Origin: GCA-2748575 sp965222725
GTDB taxonomy: Bacteria; Pseudomonadota; Gammaproteobacteria; Pseudomonadales; Ketobacteraceae
Direction of reading: 5' to 3'
DNA length: 64,000 nucleotides
NCBI GenBank assembly: GCA_965222725.1
Contig: OZ244969.1
Coordinates: 2,914,001-2,978,000 of the forward strand
The translations under genes and the position numbers were made by a program. Under the pieces are notes generated by a model, which had not been told where the DNA came from, did not search any database, and saw nothing but the letters and a program-made list of their open reading frames with translations. This document shows positions 40,464 to 49,488 of the stretch, piece by piece (position 1 is the first letter of the stretch; each line of letters begins with the position of its first letter).

Positions 40464-41396
40464 ATGGAAAAAAAGAAGCCGCAGGATTCCATACTGTCGG
40501 AAGAAAACTCCTCCCGTGATGAACTGTCTGCCTATGAACGCTGGGAGTTGCCCACCGTTGAAGATGAATTCACCCGCGCCGGTCCCGATTCACCCTTTTC
40601 CACCGGTGCGCCCCGCCGTAAAGGCAAAGCCCCGCAACCACCAGAGGAAGCAGAGGATGTCGAAGACGTAAAGCCTCTGACTGCCGAAGAGCTGGAAGCC
40701 ATTCGCCAGGCCGCCTATGAAGAGGGAAAGGAAGAAGGCCGCCGGGATGGCTATAAAGAGGGTTATGACCAGGGTTATAAAAGCGGTGAAAGCGATCTGC
40801 GTGCCGCAGTGAACAAGTTGTCCCAGATCAGCCGGGCCTTGTTTGAACCGGTTGAGCAACAGGACGATGCCCTGGAAGAGGCTTTATTGCAGCTGGTACA
40901 GAATATTTGCAGCCGGGTGGTTCACCGGGAACTGAAACTGGATTCCGGCAGTATTCTTACGGTGGTGAAAGAAGCCATAAACTGCCTGGTGCCCGGTACC
41001 GAGCGGGTGCGCATTCACTTGAATCCGGTGGACACGGATTTTGTGATCAAGTCGCTGAAAGAATCCGGTGACATGGGTGAGAACTGGAATTTTCTCGCCC
41101 ATCAAACCATCAGTCCCGGCGGTTGCATTGTGGATACCGATAATGCCGTGATTGATGCCCGGGCGGAAAAGCGTCTGGCCACGGTGATTCGTCAGGTCTA
41201 TGAAAAAGATCAGAAAGCCCTGCAGGAAGTGGAAAACCGAGGCGCCGGTATCGACCAGATCATGGGTGAGGTGGATGCTTTTGCCGAAGATGACTTTACT
41301 GACGACGACTTGGCTGACGACGATGCCGAAAATGAATTGAGTACGGATGATCAAGACGATGACATCCTGCCGCCGGAAGACGGAGAACCGTTGTGA
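40464..41396 (+). CDS. fliH: Flagellar export ATPase regulator FliH with acidic tail
   Basis: FliH dimerises through a coiled coil, binds the ATPase FliI and ties it to the C ring. This 310-residue protein has an N-terminal variable part, a GxxxG-type repeat helix at about 90-115 (EEGKEEGRRDGYKEGYDQGY) typical of FliH, and the C-terminal FliH/HrpE domain (SRVVHRELKLD ... SPGGCIVDTDNAVIDAR). About 40 extra residues, very rich in Asp and Glu, follow this domain (from about 270), making it longer than most homologues (220-270). The GTGA overlap with fliI couples the two genes. Confidence 0.93.
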   Translation: MEKKKPQDSILSEENSSRDELSAYERWELPTVEDEFTRAGPDSPFSTGAPRRKGKAPQPPEEAEDVEDVKPLTAEELEAIRQAAYEEGKEEGRRDGYKEGYDQGYKSGESDLRAAVNKLSQISRALFEPVEQQDDALEEALLQLVQNICSRVVHRELKLDSGSILTVVKEAINCLVPGTERVRIHLNPVDTDFVIKSLKESGDMGENWNFLAHQTISPGGCIVDTDNAVIDARAEKRLATVIRQVYEKDQKALQEVENRGAGIDQIMGEVDAFAEDDFTDDDLADDDAENELSTDDQDDDILPPEDGEPL

Positions 41397-42763
41397 CGGA
41401 TGCCATCGAAGAACGCACCTCCCTGTCGCAGCGCCTGGCTACCTATTTACCCTATAGCCTGGCCCATCCCCATTTAACCGTGGAAGGTCGTCTGATCCGC
41501 ATGGTGGGTTTAACCCTGGAAGCCGAAGGTTGCCGTGTGGCCATTGGCGGACACTGCACCATTCGTTCCGGCAATCAGCCGGACGTGGTGGCGGAAGTGG
41601 TGGGCTTTTCCGGCAGCAAAGTGTACCTGATGCCGGTGGAACCCGTATCCGGATTAAAACCCGGTGCCCGGGTGATTCCCCATCGTGATGTTGCGCGCGT
41701 CCCCGTGGGCGATCAGTTACTGGGGCGGGTGCTGGATGGCCGTGGTGAACCGCTGGACGGTAAAGGCGAGCTGGATAATTCCGATTCGGTGCCGCTGGCG
41801 CGGGCCCCTATCAACCCCTTGCACCGCAAACCGATTTCTGAACCCATGGATGTCGGCATCCGTGCCATTAATACGTTGCTGACACTGGGCAAAGGCCAGC
41901 GCATGGGCTTGTTTGCCGGCAGCGGCGTGGGTAAAAGTGTGCTGCTGGGCATGATGACCAAATTCACCACTGCCGATGTAACCGTGGTGGGCCTGGTGGG
42001 TGAACGGGGGCGGGAGGTAAAGGAATTTATCGAACATATTCTGGGGGAAGAAGGCCTGAAGCGTTCCATTGTGGTGGCCTCGCCCGCCGATGATTCGCCG
42101 CTCATGCGTATGCACGGCGCCATGCTGGCCACCGCCATTGCCGAATACTTCCGTGACCAGGGTAAAGACGTTTTATTGCTGATGGACTCGCTGACACGCT
42201 ATGCCCAGGCCCAGCGGGAAATTGCCCTGTCAGTCGGGGAGCCGCCTGCCACCAAAGGTTATCCGCCCTCGGTGTTTGCCAAATTACCGGCACTGGTGGA
42301 ACGGGCCGGTAACGGTGTGGAAGGCGGTGGCTCCATTACCGCGTTTTACACGGTACTGACGGAAGGTGACGACGTACAGGATCCGGTGGCGGACTCTGCC
42401 CGGGCCATTCTGGATGGCCATGTGGTGTTATCCCGGCGCCTTGCGGAAGAGGGCATGTACCCTGCCATTGATATAGAAGCGTCCATCAGCCGTGCCATGC
42501 CCCAAATCGTGAGCGAAGATCAGCTGAAACGTGCCCAGATTTTCAAACGCTTATACGCTCGCTATGAACAGAACAAGGATCTGATCAGTGTGGGAGCCTA
42601 CGTTAAGGGCAGTGACCCTGAAACGGATCTGGCGGTCAGCAAGATCGGTGAATTAAAGGAATTCATTTCCCAGTCCCTGAATGAAAGCGTGAACTTTCAG
42701 CAGGGTAATGAACAACTGAACCTGTTATTTTCCAGTCCCCAGCAAAAACGGCCTGAACAGTGA
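41393..42763 (+). CDS. fliI: Flagellum-specific ATPase FliI
   Basis: FliI is the cytoplasmic F1-beta-like ATPase of the flagellar type III export system. This 456-residue protein has Walker A GLFAGSGVGKSVLLG, Walker B in DVLLLMDSLTRYAQ, the GYPPSVFAKLPALVERAGN segment, and an N-terminal beta-barrel domain. GTG 41393 overlaps the fliH stop, and the stop overlaps the GTG of fliJ (GTGA in both cases), so fliH, fliI and fliJ are translationally linked as in other bacteria. Confidence 0.95.
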   Translation: MTDAIEERTSLSQRLATYLPYSLAHPHLTVEGRLIRMVGLTLEAEGCRVAIGGHCTIRSGNQPDVVAEVVGFSGSKVYLMPVEPVSGLKPGARVIPHRDVARVPVGDQLLGRVLDGRGEPLDGKGELDNSDSVPLARAPINPLHRKPISEPMDVGIRAINTLLTLGKGQRMGLFAGSGVGKSVLLGMMTKFTTADVTVVGLVGERGREVKEFIEHILGEEGLKRSIVVASPADDSPLMRMHGAMLATAIAEYFRDQGKDVLLLMDSLTRYAQAQREIALSVGEPPATKGYPPSVFAKLPALVERAGNGVEGGGSITAFYTVLTEGDDVQDPVADSARAILDGHVVLSRRLAEEGMYPAIDIEASISRAMPQIVSEDQLKRAQIFKRLYARYEQNKDLISVGAYVKGSDPETDLAVSKIGELKEFISQSLNESVNFQQGNEQLNLLFSSPQQKRPEQ

Positions 42764-43209
42764 AACGCTCCCAGCGCATGCAGCCGGTCAGGAAGCTGAA
42801 GCAACAGGAAGAGAGGCAACTGGCAAAAAAGCTGGCCCAGGCCCAGCAGGCGCTGCAACGGGAAGAGTCGCAACTGACCATGTTGCACCAGTATCAGCGG
42901 GAATATTTTCAGGGGCTGACCGGCAGCCAGCAGCAGGCCCGCACCGGTGCTATCAGTGCCGCGGATCTGGAAAAATACCAGATGTTCCTGTCCCGTTTGG
43001 AGCGGGCCATTCAGAATCAGAACCAGGTAAAGGTGTTAAAGGAAAAAGCCGTAGAGGCGGCGCGTCAGGCCTGGGCCCAGGCCAACGCCCGTTTGAAAGC
43101 CCTGGACAATCTGATCGAAACCATGCGTTTGGAAGAACAACGGGAGCAGGATAAAAAAGAGCAACGCCTGATTGATGACCTGCCCTTAAGAAACAATCGT
43201 TATGAATAA
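42760..43209 (+). CDS. fliJ: Flagellar export chaperone-like protein FliJ
   Basis: FliJ is a small coiled-coil stalk protein that couples the FliI ring to the export gate. This 149-residue protein is almost entirely helical and charged, with heptad patterns from residue 10 to 135 (QEERQLAKKLAQAQQALQRE). Length and position directly behind fliI are diagnostic even though sequence conservation in the family is low. GTG 42760 overlaps the fliI stop. It ends the fli operon: the next gene starts 235 bases later and fliK is not next to it. Confidence 0.9.
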   Translation: MKRSQRMQPVRKLKQQEERQLAKKLAQAQQALQREESQLTMLHQYQREYFQGLTGSQQQARTGAISAADLEKYQMFLSRLERAIQNQNQVKVLKEKAVEAARQAWAQANARLKALDNLIETMRLEEQREQDKKEQRLIDDLPLRNNRYE

Positions 43210-43210
43210 T

Positions 43211-43234
43211 CCGGTTTTATAACCGTTTGGTTTT
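43211..43234 (+). terminator. Weak possible terminator after fliJ
   Basis: CGGTT (43212-43216) and AACCG (43221-43225) form a five-base-pair stem with a four-base loop, followed by TTTGGTTTT. The stem is short, so it would be leaky at best. The 235-base gap to the STAS gene otherwise shows no convincing promoter. Confidence 0.3.
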
Positions 43235-43444
43235 AGTCTAACTTAAGTCAATATTCGGCACGGTTTTTTAGAACGCTTTTCTTTCTTGAATCAGGCCGTC
43301 ATACCTAAAACTCATATCCCTTCTATTTGTCAGGAAATCAAAAAAATCACGGTAGCGAATGCAATCGGGGCGTCTATGCTTCTATAGAGCACCAGAGGTT
43401 TAGCAGGGCAGCAGGATTGCTGGTTCTGCGGGGAGTAATGATTT

Positions 43445-43723
43445 GTGGCAACGCCGAACGTAATAACACTTTCCGACAATGTCGATATCAGCAAGGTTGA
43501 AAACCTGTTGCAGGAATTCAGAACGGTTGTGGAGCAGGGCGGCAACATGACTCTGAATGCCGCTGACGTTAAGCGAATTGATACTGCGGGATTGCAGTTG
43601 CTGTACAGCTTCAGCAAAACCCTGGGTGAGCAGGGTGGCAGTGTCTCCATAGAAAACCCTTCAGACGCCTTTATCAACGCTGCACGACTGGTCGGGTTCG
43701 ACAAGGTGCTGGCAGTTCAGTAA
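43445..43723 (+). CDS. STAS-domain protein of chemotaxis cluster
   Basis: This 92-residue protein is a single STAS domain of the anti-sigma-factor-antagonist type. The phosphorylation-site loop reads RIDTAGLQLLY, with Thr47 at the position usually occupied by Ser in DSSG. It starts with GTG 43445, and an upstream out-of-frame ATG is not usable. STAS proteins precede cheY in several gammaproteobacterial chemotaxis clusters, where their role is unclear. It lies 49 bases before cheY and is distinct from the second STAS protein at 53243. Confidence 0.85.
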   Translation: MATPNVITLSDNVDISKVENLLQEFRTVVEQGGNMTLNAADVKRIDTAGLQLLYSFSKTLGEQGGSVSIENPSDAFINAARLVGFDKVLAVQ

Positions 43724-43772
43724 ACGAGCTTTATCACGCGGTTTTTTAATCGGTATTAAACGGAGATTTTAT

Positions 43773-44135
43773 ATGGCAACCATACTAGCCGTTGATGACA
43801 GTGCATCAATGCGACAAATGGTCAGTTTTACTTTGCAGGGAGCCGGCTACGACGTCATAGAAGCCAGCGACGGACAAGAAGCACTGGATAAAGCCAAAAC
43901 CCAGTCGGTGGATCTGGTGCTGTCGGATGTGAATATGCCGGTGATGGATGGCATTACGCTGATAAAAAACCTCCGTACCCTGGATACCTATAAATACACG
44001 CCGATACTGATGCTGACCACCGAATCTGCCGGCGATAAAAAACAGGAAGGCAAAGCCGCCGGTGCTACCGGCTGGATTGTGAAACCCTTTAATCCGGACC
44101 AGCTGGTAAACACCATTAAAAAAGTGATCGGATAA
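43773..44135 (+). CDS. cheY: Chemotaxis response regulator CheY
   Basis: This 120-residue stand-alone receiver has the acidic pocket AVDDSASMRQ, phospho-Asp52 in LVLSDVNMPVMDG, a conserved Thr in LMLTTES and Lys in WIVKPF. It is preceded by GGAGA and followed after 18 bases by cheA. The AGATGW stretch is typical of the CheY of Che2-like (F7-type) clusters, which is not always the regulator that binds the flagellar motor, so a direct motor role should not be assumed. Confidence 0.9.
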   Translation: MATILAVDDSASMRQMVSFTLQGAGYDVIEASDGQEALDKAKTQSVDLVLSDVNMPVMDGITLIKNLRTLDTYKYTPILMLTTESAGDKKQEGKAAGATGWIVKPFNPDQLVNTIKKVIG

Positions 44136-44153
44136 GCAAACAGGGAGCGGCTG

Positions 44154-46289
44154 ATGAGCATTGACCTGAGCCAGTTTCATCAGATCTTTTATGAAGAAAG
44201 CTTTGAGGGTCTGGATATTATGGAATCCAGCCTTCTGGATCTGGACACCGAAACAGTGGATCCGGAAACCATCAACACGATTTTCAGGGCGGCTCATTCC
44301 ATTAAAGGCAGTAGCGGTACTTTCGGTTTTACCGAAATTACCGAGTTTACCCATGTGCTGGAAACCCTGCTGGATCAGATCCGCGAAGGCAGTCGCAGCC
44401 TGACTCAGGAGCATGTTGACCTGTTACTGCAATCGGTGGATTGTCTGCGCTCCATGCTGGCCAATCTGCAGGCGGGCGAAGCCGCAGAGCATCCGTTGGC
44501 CAAACCCTTGATGGAACAGTTCAATGCCATTCTCGGCAGCACCGATCAACAGGCTCCCATTGCCCCGGATGCGGTTACGCCAGCAACGGTTGCTACCGAG
44601 GTTACCGGGGACGTTACTGGGGAAGTTACCGGGGATTTTACCGATTATCTGATCCGCTTTACGCCGGATGCTTCCATGCTGCGTACCGGTAATGAACCCA
44701 CCCGTATGTTCAGGGAACTGGATGAGCTGGGGGAAATGAGCGTTACCTGTCAGGTGAGCAATGTCCCCATTATTGATGCCATTGTACCGGAAGACTGCTA
44801 TCTCTCTTGGGAGATCAACCTGAGTACCGACCAGGCTATCAGCGCCATCGAAGAAGTGTTTGAATGGGTGGCCGATGATTCCGATCTGGAAATTACGGTG
44901 GTGGCCGGACTCTTTGCCGATGAATCCGGAAACCTTCCAGTGGCAGGTGCTGCCACTGAAGCCGACACGTCCAGTGTGTCGTCGCCCCAGGCGGCAACAC
45001 TGTCCCAGGCCGCAACCTTGCCCCAGCCGCAGGATGCCGCCGCACCACCGGCAAAACCCAAGGCTGCTCCCAAATCAGTGGAAGCCAGTTCCATCCGTGT
45101 CAGCACCAGCAAGATCGATAATCTGGTGAACCTGGTGGGCGAACTGGTGATTACCCAGTCCATGCTGGGTCAGGTCGGTTCCGAATTCGATCTCAGCAAA
45201 CTGGCAAAATTGCAGGAAGGCCTGGCACAACTGGAACACAACACCCGCGAGCTGCAGGAAAGCGTCATGCGTATTCGTATGCTGCCGATCAGTTTTACCT
45301 TCAGTCGCTTTCCCCGCATGGTGCGCGATCTGTCGCGTCAGCTGGGTAAAAAAGTGGATATCAAGTTACTGGGTGAGCAAACCGAACTGGACAAAACCGT
45401 GATGGAAAAGATCGGTGACCCCATGGTGCACCTGGTGCGTAATTCCCTGGATCACGGGCTGGAACCACCGGCTGAAAGAAAAGCCGCCGGCAAACCGGAA
45501 ACTGGTACGGTAACACTGAACGCCTATCACCAGAGCGGCAACATCGTGATCGAAATTATTGATGATGGTCGTGGCCTGAATACGCAGCGCATTCGGGCAA
45601 AAGCGGTGGAAAACGGGTTGATCTCCGAACATGAAAACCTGACCACGGAACAGATTCATGATCTGATTTTTCAGCCGGGCTTTTCTACGGCAGAAGCCGT
45701 TACCGATGTGTCCGGTCGCGGTGTGGGTATGGATGTGGTACGGCGCAACATTCAGGAACTGAAAGGCACCGTGGAAGTAAAATCCGAAGCCGGTGTCGGT
45801 TCCACCTTTACCGTCCGGCTGCCCTTGACGCTGGCTATTCTGGATGGCCAGCTCATCAGTGTCGGCACCCAGACCTTTATCATTCCACTGGTATCCATTG
45901 TTGAATCCCTGCAGGTGGATACCGCCCTGATTAACCATGTGGCCGGCGGCTGTGATGTGTTCCGCCTGCGCGATGAATACATTCCCATTATCAAGCTCTG
46001 GGAGGTGTTTGGTGTGGAACCGGCTTCCCGGGAAATTTCCGACAGCCTGCTGGTGGTGCTGGAAGCAGGCAGCCAGAAGGTCGCTCTGGTGGTGGATGAT
46101 CTGCTGGGGCAGCAGCAGGTGGTTATCAAGAGTATGGAATCCAACTACCGCAAAATTGACGGTATTTCCGGTGCCACCATTCTGGGGGACGGAACCGTAT
46201 CCCTGATTCTGGATATTACCGATCTGATTGATATGGCGGGTGTTCATCACCAGGCCACGCGCTCGGCAGTGCTGAGGGCGGTAAGTTAA
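44154..46289 (+). CDS. cheA: Chemotaxis histidine kinase CheA
   Basis: CheA receives signals from chemoreceptors through CheW and phosphorylates CheY and CheB. This 711-residue protein has P1 with phospho-His48 (RAAHSIKGSSGTFG), a Pro/Ala/Thr-rich linker, an additional regulatory-type domain at about 165-265, P3 dimerisation (TSKIDNLVNLVGELVITQS), the P4 ATPase with HLVRNSLDHGLE, DDGRGLN and GRGVGMDVV, and a C-terminal CheW-like P5. A four-fold 12-bp repeat encodes Val-Thr-Gly-Asp/Glu units in the linker. Cognate cheW follows after 34 bases. Confidence 0.94.
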   Translation: MSIDLSQFHQIFYEESFEGLDIMESSLLDLDTETVDPETINTIFRAAHSIKGSSGTFGFTEITEFTHVLETLLDQIREGSRSLTQEHVDLLLQSVDCLRSMLANLQAGEAAEHPLAKPLMEQFNAILGSTDQQAPIAPDAVTPATVATEVTGDVTGEVTGDFTDYLIRFTPDASMLRTGNEPTRMFRELDELGEMSVTCQVSNVPIIDAIVPEDCYLSWEINLSTDQAISAIEEVFEWVADDSDLEITVVAGLFADESGNLPVAGAATEADTSSVSSPQAATLSQAATLPQPQDAAAPPAKPKAAPKSVEASSIRVSTSKIDNLVNLVGELVITQSMLGQVGSEFDLSKLAKLQEGLAQLEHNTRELQESVMRIRMLPISFTFSRFPRMVRDLSRQLGKKVDIKLLGEQTELDKTVMEKIGDPMVHLVRNSLDHGLEPPAERKAAGKPETGTVTLNAYHQSGNIVIEIIDDGRGLNTQRIRAKAVENGLISEHENLTTEQIHDLIFQPGFSTAEAVTDVSGRGVGMDVVRRNIQELKGTVEVKSEAGVGSTFTVRLPLTLAILDGQLISVGTQTFIIPLVSIVESLQVDTALINHVAGGCDVFRLRDEYIPIIKLWEVFGVEPASREISDSLLVVLEAGSQKVALVVDDLLGQQQVVIKSMESNYRKIDGISGATILGDGTVSLILDITDLIDMAGVHHQATRSAVLRAVS
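44598..44645. repeat. Four-fold 12-bp coding repeat in cheA linker
   Basis: Four in-frame 12-base units (44598, 44610, 44622, 44634) of the form GA-x-GTTACCGGG encode Glu/Asp-Val-Thr-Gly repeats at residues 149-164 of CheA. The last unit is the most diverged. The unit length keeps the frame, so copy-number change would only lengthen or shorten the flexible linker after the P1 domain. Confidence 0.85.
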
Positions 46290-46323
46290 TGGCAGCAACA
46301 CAACTCAGTAGCAGGAGTAAACC

Positions 46324-46890
46324 ATGAGTGCTTCATCCAACAAATTGTCCGAACCGGATGTGGCGGTAAACGATGCCGATCTGACACTCAAGGACAATGA
46401 TGAAACCGATCAGTATCTGACATTCATCATGGCCGAGGAGGAATACGGCGTTGATATTCTCAGCGTGCAGGAAATCCGTGGCTGGGAAAACGTAACACCG
46501 CTACCGAATTCACCGAAACACGTGAAAGGGGTCATCAACCTGCGGGGTACCATTGTGCCCATCGTGGACCTGCGTCAGCGTTTCGGTTTGCAGAACATTG
46601 AGTACGGCCCGCTCACCGTGGTGATTGTGCTCAAGGTGGAATCCCGGGACAAGGAACGGGTGATGGGGATAGTGGTGGACGCCGTCAGCGATGTTTATGC
46701 ACTTTCCAGCGACGACATGCGTGCCGCACCGGATCTGGGTGATCACGTGGATACGGCCTATATCAAGGGGCTGGTCAATGTGGACAGCAAGATGGTGATC
46801 CTGCTGGACATCAACGAGTTGCTGGGCAGTGACTCCATTCCCGAAATCAATGTCCCGGCCATTAAAGAAATGAGTGGCGAGAAACACTAA
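46324..46890 (+). CDS. cheW: Chemotaxis coupling protein CheW
   Basis: CheW bridges receptor tips and CheA. This 188-residue protein has a CheW SH3-like core (YLTFIMAEEEYGVDI, NSPKHVKGVINLRGTIVPIVDLR, MGIVVDAVSDVY) preceded by about 30 extra acidic N-terminal residues and followed by a short tail. GCAGGAG nine bases upstream supports the start. It is followed by the receptor gene after 33 bases. Confidence 0.93.
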   Translation: MSASSNKLSEPDVAVNDADLTLKDNDETDQYLTFIMAEEEYGVDILSVQEIRGWENVTPLPNSPKHVKGVINLRGTIVPIVDLRQRFGLQNIEYGPLTVVIVLKVESRDKERVMGIVVDAVSDVYALSSDDMRAAPDLGDHVDTAYIKGLVNVDSKMVILLDINELLGSDSIPEINVPAIKEMSGEKH

Positions 46891-46923
46891 ATCCAGAACA
46901 GTCGACGATCGAGAGAAAAACTT

Positions 46924-49485
46924 ATGGAAGCCCTGAATCGTTTATCCGCAATCCAGAGAAACCTGCTAATCGCTGCGTTGCCCACCCTGGGCATGCTGAT
47001 TTTTATGGGCACCGGCTGGGACTATGTCAAAGCCGGACTGATGGCGGAAGGTGCCGGTACCACCGGTATTTTACTGGTGCCCTTGCTGCTGGCAGCGGCC
47101 GGCTTTGCAGTGGCCTTTGCCACAGCAGGTGCCGGCAGCGGGCGCGAAAGCGAACGCCTGGAGCGGGCACTGGAAACCTGCAAGGCCAACGTGATGGTGG
47201 CGGACAACGAGTTCACCATCAAATACATGAACAAGTCCGTTCTGGAAATGATGCGGAATAATGAGCGCAAGCTGAAAGAGGCCCTGCCCGGATTTGCCGC
47301 CGATCAGCTGATAGGTACCAATGTGGATATTTTCCACAAAAACCCGTCCCATCAGCGCCGTGTGGTAGAAAACCTGCGCGAGGTTTACGAAACCAATATC
47401 GAAGTAGCCGGCCTGACATTCGGACTGGTAGCCACCCCCATTTTCTCCCGTTCCGGCGAGCGTCTGGGTACGGTGGTGGAGTGGTACGATAAAACTGAAG
47501 AGCTGGCAAGGACCGAGGAATTCGAGGCCGCGGCCGCGGAAAACAAACGCATTGCCCAGGCTCTGCAGATTTGTGACACCAGCGTGATGATTGCAGATCC
47601 CGACATGAACATTATTTATATGAATGACGCCGTTCAGGAAATGATGTCGGATGCCGAAACAGACCTGAAAAAGCAACTGCCGGATTTTGATGCGGACAAG
47701 ATACTCGGCAGCAACGCGGATATTTTTCACAAGAACCCGTCCCATCAGCGCAATATGATTGCCCAGCTCAAGGACGTGTACAGCACCCGTATTGAAGTTG
47801 GTGAACTAACTTTTTCCCTGATTGCCACGCCAATTATTGATGAAAACAACGAGCGTATCGGCACCGTGATCGAGTGGGAAAACCTGACCGAAGAACTGGC
47901 CAAAGAGAAGCGGCAGCGCCAGACAGCGGCCGAAAACCGGCGGGTGCGGCAGGCCCTGGATAATGTGTCCACCAACACCATGATTGCCGACGCGGACGGA
48001 CAGATTGTTTATCTGAACGATGCGGTAGTGGATATGATGAAAAATGCCGAAGCCGATATCCGCAAGGATCTGACCAATTTCGATGCTTCCAGTCTGCTGG
48101 GCCGCAACTTTGATGAATTCCATAAAAACCCGGCGCATCAGCGTAATCTGCTGTCCCGCCTGAGCGACACCTATCAAACCCAGATCAATGTGGGCGGGCG
48201 AACTTTCCGTCTGGTGGCCAATCCGATTCTGGATGACAAGGACCAGCGTATCGGCTCTGTTGTGGAGTGGTCAGATCGTACTGAGGAAGTGCGCACCGAA
48301 CAGGAAGTGTCCGGTCTGGTGGATGCGGCGGTTGTGGGGGATCTGACTTACCGTATTCCCATGGAAGGCAAAGAGGGATTCCATCAGTCTCTGGGAGAAG
48401 GGCTTAACCGCCTGGTTTCTACTGTGGAAGACGTGATTACCGATGTGGCGCGGGTGCTGGATGCCCTGGCAAACGGTAATCTGACCCAGAAAATCGAGCG
48501 CGATTATCAGGGCTCGTATCAAAAGCTGAAAAATGACGCCAACGGTACCATTAACAAGCTGATCGATATTATCGGCAATGTGGTGAGTTCGGCCAATGCG
48601 GTTACCAATGGTGCCGATGAAATTGCCCAGGGTAATGCGGACCTCAGTCAGCGTACCGAAGAGCAGGCCTCGTCGCTGGAAGAAACCGCTTCCAGCATGG
48701 AGCAAATGACCAGTGCCGTTCGCCAGAGCAGTGACAATGCACTGAAAGCCAGCGAACGGGCAGAAGGCGCATTGAAACAGGCGGCCCGTGGTGGTGAAGT
48801 GGTTTCCAATGCCGTGGAGGCCATGTCCCAGATTAATGAATCCAGCAAACGCATTGCTGACATCATCGGCGTGATTGACGAGATTGCCTTCCAGACCAAC
48901 CTGCTGGCGCTCAACGCGGCGGTAGAAGCAGCCCGTGCCGGTGAACAGGGCAGGGGCTTTGCGGTTGTTGCCGGCGAGGTGCGCAATCTGGCCCAGCGTT
49001 CCGCCCAGGCGGCCAAGGAAATCAAGGATCTGATTCGCGACAGTGTTGCCAAAGTGGATGACGGCACAGGCCTGGTGAACGAGTCCGGCACCATGCTGCA
49101 GGAAATCGTTGAAGCCGTGGAAAACGTGACCCAGATGATCAAAGACATTGCCCAGTCATCCCAGGAACAGAGTTCCGGTATAGAACAGGTGAATACCGCG
49201 GTGACCCAGATGGACGAAATGACCCAGCAGAATGCTGCGCTGGTAGAAGAAGCGTCCGCTGCCGGTGAGTCCCTGTCTGAACAGGCCCGCCAGTTAATGA
49301 ATCTGATGAGTTTCTTTACGGTGGATGAGGCTGCCCTGGTTAATGCCCAGTATGGCGAACCCATTGTGTCGCCGGTGCATTCCTCCAGTCGGGCGACGTT
49401 GACGCCAAACAAACCGGCGGCCCGACCCGTTGCCCATCATCCCCGCCCCATGGTGCATGACGATGACGAGTGGGATGAGTTCTGA
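46924..49485 (+). CDS. Methyl-accepting chemoreceptor with three PAS domains and CheR tether
   Basis: This 853-residue receptor has two N-terminal membrane helices (about 14-35 and 46-70) with only about ten residues between them, so sensing is cytoplasmic. Three tandem PAS domains follow (about 80-195, 205-315, 325-440), each with a near-identical FHKNP(S/A)HQR segment, then a HAMP-like region and an MCP signalling hairpin with EIAFQTNLLALNAAVEAARAGEQGRGFAVVA. The very C-terminus is DEWDEF, the Trp-x-x-Phe pentapeptide that tethers CheR and CheB. Order and architecture parallel Aer2/McpB of P. aeruginosa che2. A redox, gas or haem signal is possible but not proven. Confidence 0.92.
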   Translation: MEALNRLSAIQRNLLIAALPTLGMLIFMGTGWDYVKAGLMAEGAGTTGILLVPLLLAAAGFAVAFATAGAGSGRESERLERALETCKANVMVADNEFTIKYMNKSVLEMMRNNERKLKEALPGFAADQLIGTNVDIFHKNPSHQRRVVENLREVYETNIEVAGLTFGLVATPIFSRSGERLGTVVEWYDKTEELARTEEFEAAAAENKRIAQALQICDTSVMIADPDMNIIYMNDAVQEMMSDAETDLKKQLPDFDADKILGSNADIFHKNPSHQRNMIAQLKDVYSTRIEVGELTFSLIATPIIDENNERIGTVIEWENLTEELAKEKRQRQTAAENRRVRQALDNVSTNTMIADADGQIVYLNDAVVDMMKNAEADIRKDLTNFDASSLLGRNFDEFHKNPAHQRNLLSRLSDTYQTQINVGGRTFRLVANPILDDKDQRIGSVVEWSDRTEEVRTEQEVSGLVDAAVVGDLTYRIPMEGKEGFHQSLGEGLNRLVSTVEDVITDVARVLDALANGNLTQKIERDYQGSYQKLKNDANGTINKLIDIIGNVVSSANAVTNGADEIAQGNADLSQRTEEQASSLEETASSMEQMTSAVRQSSDNALKASERAEGALKQAARGGEVVSNAVEAMSQINESSKRIADIIGVIDEIAFQTNLLALNAAVEAARAGEQGRGFAVVAGEVRNLAQRSAQAAKEIKDLIRDSVAKVDDGTGLVNESGTMLQEIVEAVENVTQMIKDIAQSSQEQSSGIEQVNTAVTQMDEMTQQNAALVEEASAAGESLSEQARQLMNLMSFFTVDEAALVNAQYGEPIVSPVHSSSRATLTPNKPAARPVAHHPRPMVHDDDEWDEF

Positions 49486-49488
49486 TAA

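Noticed and set aside
43256..43271. Sigma54-like CGGCAC-N5-TTTAG before the STAS gene
   Set aside because: The -12 element lacks the GC dinucleotide entirely, so I do not call a promoter here.
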